Source of the DNA: Primula veris
Taxonomy: Eukaryota; Streptophyta; Magnoliopsida; Ericales; Primulaceae
DNA length: 64,000 bases
Reading direction: 5' to 3'
Assembly: GCA_963682055.1 (NCBI GenBank)
Contig: OY821749.1
Span: forward strand, 16,628,631 to 16,692,630
The notes beneath the pieces are model-generated. The model made no database searches. It had not been told where the DNA came from and saw only the letters and a list, made by a program, of their open reading frames with translations. Positions 37,121 through 47,310 of the stretch are shown here, piece after piece (the stretch's first letter is position 1; every line of letters begins with the position of its first letter). The position numbers and the translations under genes were made by a program.

Positions 37121-37620
37121 ATACCTCTCTATTGTTTTTCTCTTCGCGTTGTATTTCTATTTCCTTTGAGTTGAACAAGATGTTTTTGATGTAATAAGTA
37201 GGAAACAGTTTTACTTGATTATTATGATGCGTTTTCTTCTTACATTTGCTCTTGTTTATATGGCATTATGTGATTGCGATTTTAACTATGCGTTTGGATC
37301 TTATTTGATTTTATTGCATTTAGTGCGCATAGTTTGCTAGTTGATTGGATTATATATTGTTTTTCTTTTGTGGCGATTGACCATTTTTAGGCAAAACTAT
37401 GGCCAATTTTTCGCTTGCATATAGATCTTCATTATCCCTAATCGTTTAGCTTGTTTTTACATCGTTTTAAAATCGGATGTTATGACATTTACTTACTTTT
37501 TCTCTAAAAACTTTTATCTAAGTAAAGCGTCATCTATACATTTCGGTTATATTTGTTTTAACAAAAAGAGCTTATAGTATGTTGAAGTCAATATTTTGTC
37601 ATCATCAAAAAGGGAGAGAT

Positions 37621-38868
37621 TGTTGAACGTAGTTTCTTCTAATCGATTATTTTGATGATAACAACATTTGTAAAACATGATAAAAGCTCGTTTTGCGTAC
37701 TAATCATTTATCGAGTGTGTTAAAGGGTTTAAATGATAGAATGCATAATTACGAAGCCAATGGTTCAAGCGGAACCAAAATCGGATTCAAAACGAATTAG
37801 TTACGGGGTTTCGAAGTTTGTCGAGAAAACCGAAAACAAGCCCAGAACAAAAACGACTGATCCATAAAGGAAACGATCGATCATTTTAGTGAAATTTTCT
37901 TCCAGTGAGCTCATCGTAAAAACGACCGATCGCCAAGAGGAAACGACCGATCGTTTTTTAGTATACATTTGTCCAGTGAGCCCTCAGCAAAAACGACCGA
38001 TCATAAGTCTGAAACGACCGATCGTTTCAGTGCACATTTTGTCCAGTAAGTCCAATTGAAAAACGACCGATCGTTTTTCAGAAACGACCGATCGTTTCTG
38101 TAGAATTTCAAATCCCAGCTTTTAAGCTCTTCCTGAAAATTGGGCGAACCACTGCATTCAATTCTGCCAACAACCAGCAACGGTCTGAAATTAAATGCTG
38201 AAGCTTTTCTCCCTACAAAAAGCTCCCAATCCCTTTGAAGAAAGGCATCCAAGCATTCACAACTTTTAAGCAAATCCTTACAAGAAAATCCTTCAAGCTT
38301 ATACTACTTATTTCTCACGTGTAATCAAAAATATTCTCGAATATATTCTCATTGTAATCTTATAAACATCGAGATAATATTTGTTAGTGAGCGATTCGAA
38401 ATCAAACTTGTAAAAGAGTATTTTATAAACTCATTAGTGAGCGAGTGAATTGGGTAGAGGCTTTTAAGCAAGTGTAGCTTAAAAGCTCTAGGTCATTTAT
38501 TCGGGATACTCATATAGTGAGGGGGAGCGTAATCGGTTGATTAAGCTCGTTAAGGTGTAACCTTAAAACGAAGATTTTTAGTGAAACACTCGGTAGTGAA
38601 AATACCGAGGAGAGGACGTAGGCGCGGTTTGCCGAACCTCTATAAATCTTGCGTTATTTCTTTCCCTTAACCTTTACTTTCCGTATTTATTTATCGCTTA
38701 TATTTATTGCTTGCTTAGATCAATTTAGCGTTAATTTGGTAACAAAAGAGTTTAGGTTATAAATACCACTAATTAACTTAGTTAAATACCCATAGATTTA
38801 ATTCCGCGAAAAACGTACCAAAACCTTATTCACCCCCCCTCTAAGGTTTAGACTCCTACGGACCAACA
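37621..38868 (+). repeat. LTR of SIRE-like element (5' of the complete unit)
   Basis: 1248 bp, beginning TGTTGAACGTAG directly after the polypurine tract AAAAAGGGAGAGAT (37607-37620) and ending ACGGACCAACA two bases before the primer site. The inverted ends are TGTTG and CAACA. It contains a second cluster of CGACCGATCG motifs (about 37865-38100) in units of about 65 bp that also carry TCCAGTGAGC. Same length as the right LTR, with two differences noticed (near 38571 and 38851). Confidence 0.9.
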
Positions 38869-38870
38869 AT

Positions 38871-38882
38871 TGGTATCAGAGC
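38871..38882 (+). other. Primer-binding site, initiator Met tRNA type
   Basis: TGGTATCAGAGC two bases after the LTR end, the standard plant Copia primer site. Confidence 0.95.
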
Positions 38883-38934
38883 TTAGCTATTCTATTCATA
38901 AAAATCTAACGATTTTATAGTTTAAAGATCCACT

Positions 38935-40626
38935 ATGTCTTCATACGCCGACTCAAAATCCATAACTAGGCCACCATTCTTTGACGGTACTAACTATCCC
39001 TATTGGAGAGACCTTATGAAAAATTTCCTTTGTGGTTTTGAAATAGACCAATGGATAAGTATTAGTAAAGGCTATAAAACGCCTAGGAGAAATGGCGAAG
39101 ATAAACTTGTAGAGGAACTAGACACCGATGAACGCCTAGCATTTTCCCTAAATTGTAGGGCTATGACTTCTATCACTTGTGCGCTCTCGCCTAGTGAATA
39201 TGATAAGATTTCCGGTTGTGACACCGCTAAGCAAATGTGGGATAAGCTAGCTATTATGCACGAAGGAACTAGTCAAGTTAAGGACTCTAAAATTAGCATG
39301 CTTATTCATGATTATGAATTATTTAAAGTCAATGATGACGAGTCTATTGCTTCTATGTATACTCATTTTACTAAGATTACTAATGATCTTAAGAGACTTG
39401 AAAAGGTATACTCTAGCAAGGAGATGGTGACGAAGATCCTTCGAAGTCTTCCAAGGAAGTGGGAATCAAAAGTGACGGCCATACAAGAGGCCAAGGACAT
39501 GAACACTCTCTCTCTCGACAACCTCATTGGATCCCTAAGCACTCATGAACTCGACATGACGACTCGAAAGCATGAGGATGACTCGAAAAAGAAGAAAGGC
39601 ATTGCCTTCAAATGCACAACAAATGACGATAGCGAAAATGATTCATCTAGTGAGGATGATGAGATGGCTCTCTTTGCCAAACGCTACAACAAATTCCTAA
39701 GTTGGAAAAAGAAGGGTGGACAACGATTTCGGAAAAAGGAATATAAGGAAGAGACTTCCGAAAAATCTAGCAAAAAGGACGAAATCATTTGCTACAAATG
39801 TCACAAACCCGGCCATATGCAAAACGAATGTCCCTTGAAGAAAAAGGACAAGTTCGTAAAGAAAAGGGAAAACAAGAAGGCATTCTTAGCCGCATGGGGG
39901 AGCGATGATGATAGCTCCGATAGCGACAATGAAGAAGTCGCAAATCTATGTCTCATGGCTAGAGACGATGATACCGAGGATGTAAGCTATCACTCCTCTA
40001 ACTCCTCTATTTCTAGTGATGATTGTCTTGATATTAATGATGTGTTAGAATCTTTAGAAAAAGCTAGAGGTAAGAACAAATCTTTTAGAAAATTGCTAAT
40101 TACTCTACAAGACGAACTTGAAAATTTAGCTATGAAAAATGACACACTCGCGACTAAAAATACCGAACTCACCCTAGAAAATGATAAGTTAGTTGATGAC
40201 CTTAAGTCATGTAAACTTAAGGCGGATAGCGCCGAACTCACTCTCGCTAAGTTCACTAAAGGAAGCAAAATGCTAAGTACTATATTAGCTTCTCAACAAG
40301 GCGCATATGATAAAACCGGTGTAGGTTACAACCCTCTCTTAGCGTCTAAGCATAAAAATCTATTCACCAAACAAGTGGAGAAAAATGAAAATAGAACCCC
40401 AAGTTACTCCCGTAAGAACAATCCATATAAAAGGAACTTAGTTTATAATCGTTTTGTTAAACCTATCTCGCATATAAAATGTATTACTTGCAACCGTAGT
40501 GACCACTATGAGGATTATATATATTGCCCTAATAGGCATAAAGTAAGTAGAAATGATTTGGTTTGGATTCCAAAGGGTCGAGACTCTAACCCTCAAGGAC
40601 CCAAAAATGGATTAGGGTACCAATGA
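38935..40626 (+). CDS. SIRE-like Copia gag (563 aa)
   Basis: Intact ORF with the retrotransposon gag domain of the UBN2 type (FFDGTNYPYWRDLMKNF near the start; MWDKLAIMHEGTSQVKDSKI, LRSLPRKWESKVTAI), a lysine-rich stretch, a CCHC knuckle CYKCHKPGHMQNEC at about 286-299 and a coiled-coil-like heptad region (about 370-440). It forms the virus-like particle and binds element RNA. It stops at 40626; pol lies in another frame just downstream, so pol must be made by frameshift, reinitiation or a spliced message. Confidence 0.92.
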   Translation: MSSYADSKSITRPPFFDGTNYPYWRDLMKNFLCGFEIDQWISISKGYKTPRRNGEDKLVEELDTDERLAFSLNCRAMTSITCALSPSEYDKISGCDTAKQMWDKLAIMHEGTSQVKDSKISMLIHDYELFKVNDDESIASMYTHFTKITNDLKRLEKVYSSKEMVTKILRSLPRKWESKVTAIQEAKDMNTLSLDNLIGSLSTHELDMTTRKHEDDSKKKKGIAFKCTTNDDSENDSSSEDDEMALFAKRYNKFLSWKKKGGQRFRKKEYKEETSEKSSKKDEIICYKCHKPGHMQNECPLKKKDKFVKKRENKKAFLAAWGSDDDSSDSDNEEVANLCLMARDDDTEDVSYHSSNSSISSDDCLDINDVLESLEKARGKNKSFRKLLITLQDELENLAMKNDTLATKNTELTLENDKLVDDLKSCKLKADSAELTLAKFTKGSKMLSTILASQQGAYDKTGVGYNPLLASKHKNLFTKQVEKNENRTPSYSRKNNPYKRNLVYNRFVKPISHIKCITCNRSDHYEDYIYCPNRHKVSRNDLVWIPKGRDSNPQGPKNGLGYQ

Positions 40627-40648
40627 TCGTCTTGTCTTGTAGGTATGC

Positions 40649-43600
40649 TTGAGATCAAAAATCAACGAGGACAAGTGGTTCCTAGATAGTGGATGCTCAA
40701 GACATATGACGGGAGACAAAACAAAATTCACCACTCTTGCACCTAAAGACGGAGGCTTTGTGACCTTCGGGGATAATAGCAAGGGCAAAATCATCGGTAT
40801 TGGTAGTATCTCCAAACCATCTAATGTCATTATTGATAATGTATTGCTTGTTGATGGTCTTAAACATAACTTGCTTAGTATAAGTCAACTTTGTGATTTG
40901 GGTCACAAAGTCATTTTTGAAAAATCGCATTGCATTATTCATTGTATTTCGGATAATAAAACTATTCTTATGGGTCAAAGACAAAATAATGTCTATATGA
41001 TTGATTTGAATAGTTCGGTGGATGATGAAGTCAAGTGTCTTGTTACTATCAACGACAATGGTTGGTTGTGGCATAGACGACTTGGTCATGCAAGTCTTGA
41101 TTTACTTGCTAAACTTTCTAGTAAAGATTTGGTAATAGGTTTACCAAAAACTCCTTATATAAAGGACAAACTTTGTCACGCTTGCCAATTAGGCAAACAA
41201 ACAAAGATTTCTTTTAAGTCTAAAAATATTATTTCTACTACTCGTTGTTTGGAGCTCATTCATATGGACTTAGTTGGCCCCTCCCGGACACTTAGTCTTG
41301 GCGGGCGTGCATATGCTTTCGTCATGGTTGACGATTTTAGTCGCTTTACGTGGGTTTTGTTTTTAACTCATAAGCATGAAGCATTTAGAGAATTCTCTAT
41401 CATTTGCAAAAAGCTCCAAACACGAAAGGGTTATATGATCAAAAGTATCCGAACCGATCATGGTAAGGAATTTGAGAATACTCCATTTCAAACTTTTTGT
41501 GATGAAAATGGTATTGATCATAATTTTTCGGCCCCTCGTACGCCCCAACAAAATGGGGTAGTTGAGAGGAAGAATAGAACCCTAGAGGAAATGGCACGGA
41601 CCATGCTTTGCGAAAATAATTTGCCAAAGTATTTTTGGGCCGAAGCCGTAAATTCCGCTTGTTATATTTTAAATAGAGCCTTAATTAGGCCCATATTAAA
41701 AAAGACACCTTACGAATTATGGAATGAGCGAAAGCCCAATATTTCTCATTTACGTGCATTTGGTTGTAAATGCTATGTTCATAATAATGGTAAGGATAAT
41801 CTAGGAAAATTCGATGCTAAGTCCGACGAAGGAATTTTCGTTGGATATGCTATATCGAGTAAAGCTTATCGTATTTTTAATAAAAGAACTTTATTGGTGG
41901 AAGAATCGGTACATGTCTCATTTGATGAGAATATGCCGACGATTGATAAGCCTTTAATTGTTCATAATATTAATGATGATATTTTTCATAAAGCATCTTC
42001 TTCGAATCATGTTACATCTAGCTTAGAGTCAACGCCTAGCATAGAGGTTGAACCCGTTGATGAAGAAGTCACTATAGAGAGACTTCAAAAGGACTTAGAA
42101 TCTAGCGTACATATTCATGAGGATTTGCCTCAAGAATGGCGTTTTGCCAATCACCATCCGCAAGATTTAATTTTGGGTAACCCGGGAGAAAGAGTGCATA
42201 CACGTTCATCATTAAGAAATATAGTTAATCATTTTGCATTCTTGTCTCAATTAGAGCCCAAGAACATTCATGAGGCGGAACTCGATGAGAGTTGGGTATT
42301 AGGTATGCATGACGAATTAAATCAATTCGAGCGTAGCAACGTATGGACATTAGTACCTAGACCGCGTGAGAAAACCATTATAGGTACGAAATGGATATTT
42401 CGCAATAAGATGGATGAATCCGGGGTAGTCATTAGAAATAAAGCTAGACTAGTAGCTCAAGGGTATAATCAAGAAGAGGGCATCGATTTCGATGAAACTT
42501 ACGCACCCGTAGCAAGATTAGAAGTCATTAGAATGTTGCTTGCTTATGCTTCTTTTAAACGTTTCAAATTATTTCAAATGGATGTTAAAAGTGCATTTTT
42601 AAACGGCTTTATTAATGAGGAAGTTTATGTAAAACAACCACCCGGTTTTGAAAATCACGAGTTTCCTAATCATGTGTACAAACTTCGAAAAGCACTTTAT
42701 GGTTTAAAACAAGCACCCCGGGCTTGGTATGAAAGACTTAGTAAATTCTTGATTAAAAAGGGTTTTTCTCGTGGTACTTTAGACACTACTCTTTTTATTA
42801 AAAAGGATGGAAAATACATGCTTTTAATTCAAATATATGTTGATGATATCATTTTCGGTGCTACTAATGCTCGCATGTGCGAGGAGTTTTCTAAGTGTAT
42901 GCAAGGTGAATTCGAGATGAGCATGATGGGTGAACTCACCTACTTCCTTGGGTTGCAAATCAAACAAACAAAGGACGGAATTTTCGTCAATCAAGCCAAA
43001 TACACAAGGGACTTGCTCAAGAGGTTCAACATGAGCGATGCAAAGCCGCTAGGAACTCCGATGAGTCCGGCAACAAAACTAGACAAGGATGAATCGGGTA
43101 AAAGCGTGGACCAAAAGCTCTATAGAGGTATGATTGGATCCCTCTTATATTTAACCGCAAGTAGACCAGATATCATGTTTAGTGTTTGCTTGTGTGGTAG
43201 GTATCAATCTTGCCCTAAGGAATCGCATGTTATAGCCGTTAAGCGCATTTTTAGATATCTTGTAGGTACTAGCAATTTAGGATTGTTTTATCCGCATGAT
43301 ACTTCGTTTGAATTGCTTGGTTATTCCGACGCCGACTTTGCCGGTTGTCGATTAGATAGAAAGAGTACTAGTGGCACTTGCCATTTCTTAGGAAACGCTT
43401 TAGTTTCTTGGCATAGTAAGAAACAAAACTCGGTTGCGCTTTCCACGGCGGAGGCGGAATACGTCGCCGCGGGTAGTTGTTGCGCACAAATCCTTTGGAT
43501 GCGTCAACAACTAAACGACTTTGAATTATCATTTGATAGTGTACCTATATTGTGTGATAATACTAGTGCTATAAACCTTTCGAAAAATCCGATCCAACAC

Positions 43601-43777
43601 TCTCGCACTAAACATATTAATTTACGTCATCACTTTTTACGGGATCATGCCCAAAAAGGGGATATTACACTTGAATATATAAGCACAAATAGGCAATTAG
43701 CCGATATTTTCACAAAACCCCTTAATGAGGAACAATTTTGCTTTATTCGCCGAGAGTTAGGTATGTTTGATGTGTGA
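40649..43777 (+). CDS. SIRE-like Copia pol (1042 aa: protease, integrase, RT, RNase H)
   Basis: Intact ORF. In order: aspartic protease motif FLDSGCSRHMTG (about 12-23), pre-integrase HHCC region (WHRRLGHASL ... CHACQLGK, about 135-180), integrase core with HMDLVGP, RTDHGKEFE and QQNGVVERKNRTLEE (about 205-315), reverse transcriptase (QMDVKSAFLNGFINEEVYV; YVDDIIFG near 730) and RNase H (GYSDADFAG, STAEAEYVA, SRTKHINLRHHF to the end). All catalytic signatures are present, so together with near-identical LTRs the element looks recently active. The ATG is 22 bp after the gag stop and in the +1 frame relative to gag. Confidence 0.94.
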   Translation: MRSKINEDKWFLDSGCSRHMTGDKTKFTTLAPKDGGFVTFGDNSKGKIIGIGSISKPSNVIIDNVLLVDGLKHNLLSISQLCDLGHKVIFEKSHCIIHCISDNKTILMGQRQNNVYMIDLNSSVDDEVKCLVTINDNGWLWHRRLGHASLDLLAKLSSKDLVIGLPKTPYIKDKLCHACQLGKQTKISFKSKNIISTTRCLELIHMDLVGPSRTLSLGGRAYAFVMVDDFSRFTWVLFLTHKHEAFREFSIICKKLQTRKGYMIKSIRTDHGKEFENTPFQTFCDENGIDHNFSAPRTPQQNGVVERKNRTLEEMARTMLCENNLPKYFWAEAVNSACYILNRALIRPILKKTPYELWNERKPNISHLRAFGCKCYVHNNGKDNLGKFDAKSDEGIFVGYAISSKAYRIFNKRTLLVEESVHVSFDENMPTIDKPLIVHNINDDIFHKASSSNHVTSSLESTPSIEVEPVDEEVTIERLQKDLESSVHIHEDLPQEWRFANHHPQDLILGNPGERVHTRSSLRNIVNHFAFLSQLEPKNIHEAELDESWVLGMHDELNQFERSNVWTLVPRPREKTIIGTKWIFRNKMDESGVVIRNKARLVAQGYNQEEGIDFDETYAPVARLEVIRMLLAYASFKRFKLFQMDVKSAFLNGFINEEVYVKQPPGFENHEFPNHVYKLRKALYGLKQAPRAWYERLSKFLIKKGFSRGTLDTTLFIKKDGKYMLLIQIYVDDIIFGATNARMCEEFSKCMQGEFEMSMMGELTYFLGLQIKQTKDGIFVNQAKYTRDLLKRFNMSDAKPLGTPMSPATKLDKDESGKSVDQKLYRGMIGSLLYLTASRPDIMFSVCLCGRYQSCPKESHVIAVKRIFRYLVGTSNLGLFYPHDTSFELLGYSDADFAGCRLDRKSTSGTCHFLGNALVSWHSKKQNSVALSTAEAEYVAAGSCCAQILWMRQQLNDFELSFDSVPILCDNTSAINLSKNPIQHSRTKHINLRHHFLRDHAQKGDITLEYISTNRQLADIFTKPLNEEQFCFIRRELGMFDV

Positions 43778-43902
43778 TATATATATATATATTTATATAT
43801 ATTTGATTGTCTTTATATATATATTTTTAAGTATTTTTACATTTTCTTTGCCAAATCAGTGTCGTAAAGTGCAGAAAATTCCTGGTCTGTAACCTTGTTA
43901 CA

Positions 43903-44052
43903 GTCGATCGATCGTCTGTAAAAACGACCGATCGTTTTATTACATTCGACCGATCGTTCCTTAAAAACGACCGATCGTTTTTATGTTGCACTCACTGGAA
44001 GAATTTGGCTATATTTCGATCGATCGAATCCCAGAACGACCGATCGTTTTTC
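43903..44052. repeat. Cluster of CGACCGATCG motifs (right copy)
   Basis: Same six motifs as at 35461-35610, between the pol stop and the second accessory ORF. Confidence 0.9.
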
Positions 44053-44199
44053 TGTTTGTCAGTGTTTAAAATCATTCTTCAAACCCCAAAACCAATTCAT
44101 TTCAAACCCTAGTCTATTCTCTCTCTCAAAATTCGTCCACTCCTTTCCCAATCACCCAAAAATCTCAAACAAAACCCAATTTTCTATCCAATCAATCAA

Positions 44200-45516
44200 A
44201 TGGTTCGCACAAAGAAAGTCTCACTCAACCTCGTTGATGAGCATGACGACGAGATCGTGCCTCCACCCACTCGCCGCCCGGCTATTCCTCGTGCCCCACG
44301 CACCGGCTCTTCCTCCGCTTCTCGCTCCGGCCCTCTACCTCCTCTCTATCCACCCGAAATGGGTACAAGAGGTATATTGACCAACTTCACTCTAGACATG
44401 CCTCTTTTTCGTGAACGGTTTTCCGCTCTAATGATAGACTTAAGCTTTTACAAACTTGATACCCTTCTTACTCTCAAAGAGCCCTTTTATAAAGAGAATG
44501 TCTATGAATTCTATTATCATCTAGTTCTAGATAGGGACTCCGATGACGCACTCCGTTTGCGTTCATCCTTTAACGGACAACAATTCGTTTACGGTATAGA
44601 CCATTTACGAACTCTCTTACGCCTAGATAGCGGCGGTTTCTATGAGTCTAGCAAGGAACTTTGTGAAACTCTAGAGATCGAAAACTTCAATGATCTTAAA
44701 GATGAAATTTTTCATCCGGCCCATAACAACCGCTCTAGCAAAGCCCATGGCCTTCTATTCCGTAATAAACTAGCCTACCACATTCTCTCTCATATCGTAC
44801 TCCCACACACCTCCAACTTTACGGATGTTACTAATGAGTACATCTTTCTTCTTGGGTGTATCCATCGCCGAGTCCGCCTTGACTTTGCATCCCTCATTTT
44901 CTTTAAGATGGACTCGCTTAAAACAAAGTCCAAGAATGGGTTACCTTACGGTGCCTTAATTTCGGCCATTTTGAAGGACTTAAATCTCGTTCCCGGTGGA
45001 ACATTGTTCAAAAATAAGGATAAGCACATTTGGGACACTTCCTATCTTTCCCAAATGTCCATAAAATTCAACAATACCGACAAGTCCATAACTTGGTCCG
45101 GTAAGCGGGTATCCGGCCCCGGCTATACTCCTCTTTCCCCCGAAGAGGAAGAATACGTCGGCCCTAAACCGACACCTCAAATCGCTCATGAGGAATTCTC
45201 CTCCGAGTCTCTCCCTCCCACCGATATCCCTACCTCCTCCCGTCCCTCTCGAGGTCGCGGAAAAGCTAAAGTAGGATCTTTGACTCTTCCTCCACGCACC
45301 GAACAATTCTACAACGATCTCTATATTGATCAATATCAGAATGCGCGACTTCAACGACGCATGTTTCGCTCCATGCATCCTAGTCAAGAAGATATGGACG
45401 AAATCGAAAGGTTAAGCAACGAGCAACGGGCAAGGTTCCATGGTTATTTTCCCGACTTTGCCGGTCCTAACAATGACGAAGACGAAGAGGATGATGCTAC
45501 TTCCCACCGCGACTAG
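44200..45516 (+). CDS. Accessory ORF of SIRE-like element, right copy (438 aa)
   Basis: Identical to the left copy (35758-37074) except residue 8, Val instead of Ala. It lies 423 bp after pol and 546 bp before the 3' LTR, in the same orientation, which is its regular place in the element. The 5' leader is C/A-rich and preceded by the CGACCGATCG cluster. No stop or frameshift has accumulated, so both copies are young. Function unknown; see the left copy for the sequence description. Confidence 0.82.
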   Translation: MVRTKKVSLNLVDEHDDEIVPPPTRRPAIPRAPRTGSSSASRSGPLPPLYPPEMGTRGILTNFTLDMPLFRERFSALMIDLSFYKLDTLLTLKEPFYKENVYEFYYHLVLDRDSDDALRLRSSFNGQQFVYGIDHLRTLLRLDSGGFYESSKELCETLEIENFNDLKDEIFHPAHNNRSSKAHGLLFRNKLAYHILSHIVLPHTSNFTDVTNEYIFLLGCIHRRVRLDFASLIFFKMDSLKTKSKNGLPYGALISAILKDLNLVPGGTLFKNKDKHIWDTSYLSQMSIKFNNTDKSITWSGKRVSGPGYTPLSPEEEEYVGPKPTPQIAHEEFSSESLPPTDIPTSSRPSRGRGKAKVGSLTLPPRTEQFYNDLYIDQYQNARLQRRMFRSMHPSQEDMDEIERLSNEQRARFHGYFPDFAGPNNDEDEEDDATSHRD

Positions 45517-46048
45517 GCGGATATATTATTTTTTTGTTTTTGATGATGTCAAAGGGGGAGAAATACCTCTCTATTGTTTTTCTCTTCGCGTTGTATTTCT
45601 ATTTCCTTTGAGTTGAACAAGATGTTTTTGATGTAATAAGTAGGAAACAGTTTTACTTGATTATTATGATGCGTTTTCTTCTTACATTTGCTCTTGTTTA
45701 TATGGCATTATGTGATTGCGATTTTAACTATGCGTTTGGATCTTATTTGATTTTATTGCATTTAGTGCGCATAGTTTGCTAGTTGATTGGATTATATATT
45801 GTTTTTCTTTTGTGGCGATTGACCATTTTTAGGCAAAACTATGGCCAATTTTTCGCTTGCATATAGATCTTCATTATCCCTAATCGTTTAGCTTGTTTTT
45901 ACATCGTTTTAAAATCGGATGTTATGACATTTACTTACTTTTTCTCTAAAAACTTTTATCTAAGTAAAGCGTCATCTATACATTTCGGTTATATTTGTTT
46001 TAACAAAAAGAGCTTATAGTATGTTGAAGTCAATATTTTGTCATCATC

Positions 46049-46062
46049 AAAAAGGGAGAGAT
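46049..46062 (+). other. Polypurine tract of SIRE-like element
   Basis: AAAAAGGGAGAGAT immediately before the LTR start TGTTGAAC. It primes plus-strand synthesis in the family and fixes the LTR boundary here. Confidence 0.85.
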
Positions 46063-47310
46063 TGTTGAACGTAGTTTCTTCTAATCGATTATTTTGATGA
46101 TAACAACATTTGTAAAACATGATAAAAGCTCGTTTTGCGTACTAATCATTTATCGAGTGTGTTAAAGGGTTTAAATGATAGAATGCATAATTACGAAGCC
46201 AATGGTTCAAGCGGAACCAAAATCGGATTCAAAACGAATTAGTTACGGGGTTTCGAAGTTTGTCGAGAAAACCGAAAACAAGCCCAGAACAAAAACGACT
46301 GATCCATAAAGGAAACGATCGATCATTTTAGTGAAATTTTCTTCCAGTGAGCTCATCGTAAAAACGACCGATCGCCAAGAGGAAACGACCGATCGTTTTT
46401 TAGTATACATTTGTCCAGTGAGCCCTCAGCAAAAACGACCGATCATAAGTCTGAAACGACCGATCGTTTCAGTGCACATTTTGTCCAGTAAGTCCAATTG
46501 AAAAACGACCGATCGTTTTTCAGAAACGACCGATCGTTTCTGTAGAATTTCAAATCCCAGCTTTTAAGCTCTTCCTGAAAATTGGGCGAACCACTGCATT
46601 CAATTCTGCCAACAACCAGCAACGGTCTGAAATTAAATGCTGAAGCTTTTCTCCCTACAAAAAGCTCCCAATCCCTTTGAAGAAAGGCATCCAAGCATTC
46701 ACAACTTTTAAGCAAATCCTTACAAGAAAATCCTTCAAGCTTATACTACTTATTTCTCACGTGTAATCAAAAATATTCTCGAATATATTCTCATTGTAAT
46801 CTTATAAACATCGAGATAATATTTGTTAGTGAGCGATTCGAAATCAAACTTGTAAAAGAGTATTTTATAAACTCATTAGTGAGCGAGTGAATTGGGTAGA
46901 GGCTTTTAAGCAAGTGTAGCTTAAAAGCTCTAGGTCATTTATTCGGGATACTCATATAGTGAGGGGGAGCGTAATCGGTTGATTAAGCTCGTTAAGGTGT
47001 AACCTTGAAACGAAGATTTTTAGTGAAACACTCGGTAGTGAAAATACCGAGGAGAGGACGTAGGCGCGGTTTGCCGAACCTCTATAAATCTTGCGTTATT
47101 TCTTTCCCTTAACCTTTACTTTCCGTATTTATTTATCGCTTATATTTATTGCTTGCTTAGATCAATTTAGCGTTAATTTGGTAACAAAAGAGTTTAGGTT
47201 ATAAATACCACTAATTAACTTAGTTAAATACCCATAGATTTAATTCCGCGAAAAACGTACCAAAACCTTATTCACCCCCCCTCTAAGGTTTAAACTCCTA
47301 CGGACCAACA
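46063..47310 (+). repeat. 3' LTR of SIRE-like element
   Basis: 1248 bp, TGTTGAAC to CCAACA, colinear with 37621-38868. Followed by AAAGCAAATCC of the PMD intron; no matching 5-bp repeat is seen at the left edge of the complex. Confidence 0.92.

Larger units (their letters stand above)
35388..47310 (+). mobile_element. SIRE-like Copia complex: partial element sharing an LTR with a full one
   Basis: Order on the plus strand: accessory ORF (35758-37074), LTR (37621-38868), primer site, gag, pol, accessory ORF (44200-45516), LTR (46063-47310). The segment 35388-38868 matches 43830-47310 without any indel (3481 bp). I noticed only four base differences. The leftmost element lacks its own LTR and gag-pol: it starts at a point equivalent to about 50 bp after the pol stop. 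No target duplication links 35388 and 47310. It lies in the intron of the minus-strand PMD gene. Confidence 0.88.

Noticed and set aside
35388..38868. A 3.5-kb LTR containing an ORF
   Set aside because: LTR ends (TGTTG/CAACA), polypurine tract and primer site place the LTR at 37621-38868. The rest is internal sequence of a second element.
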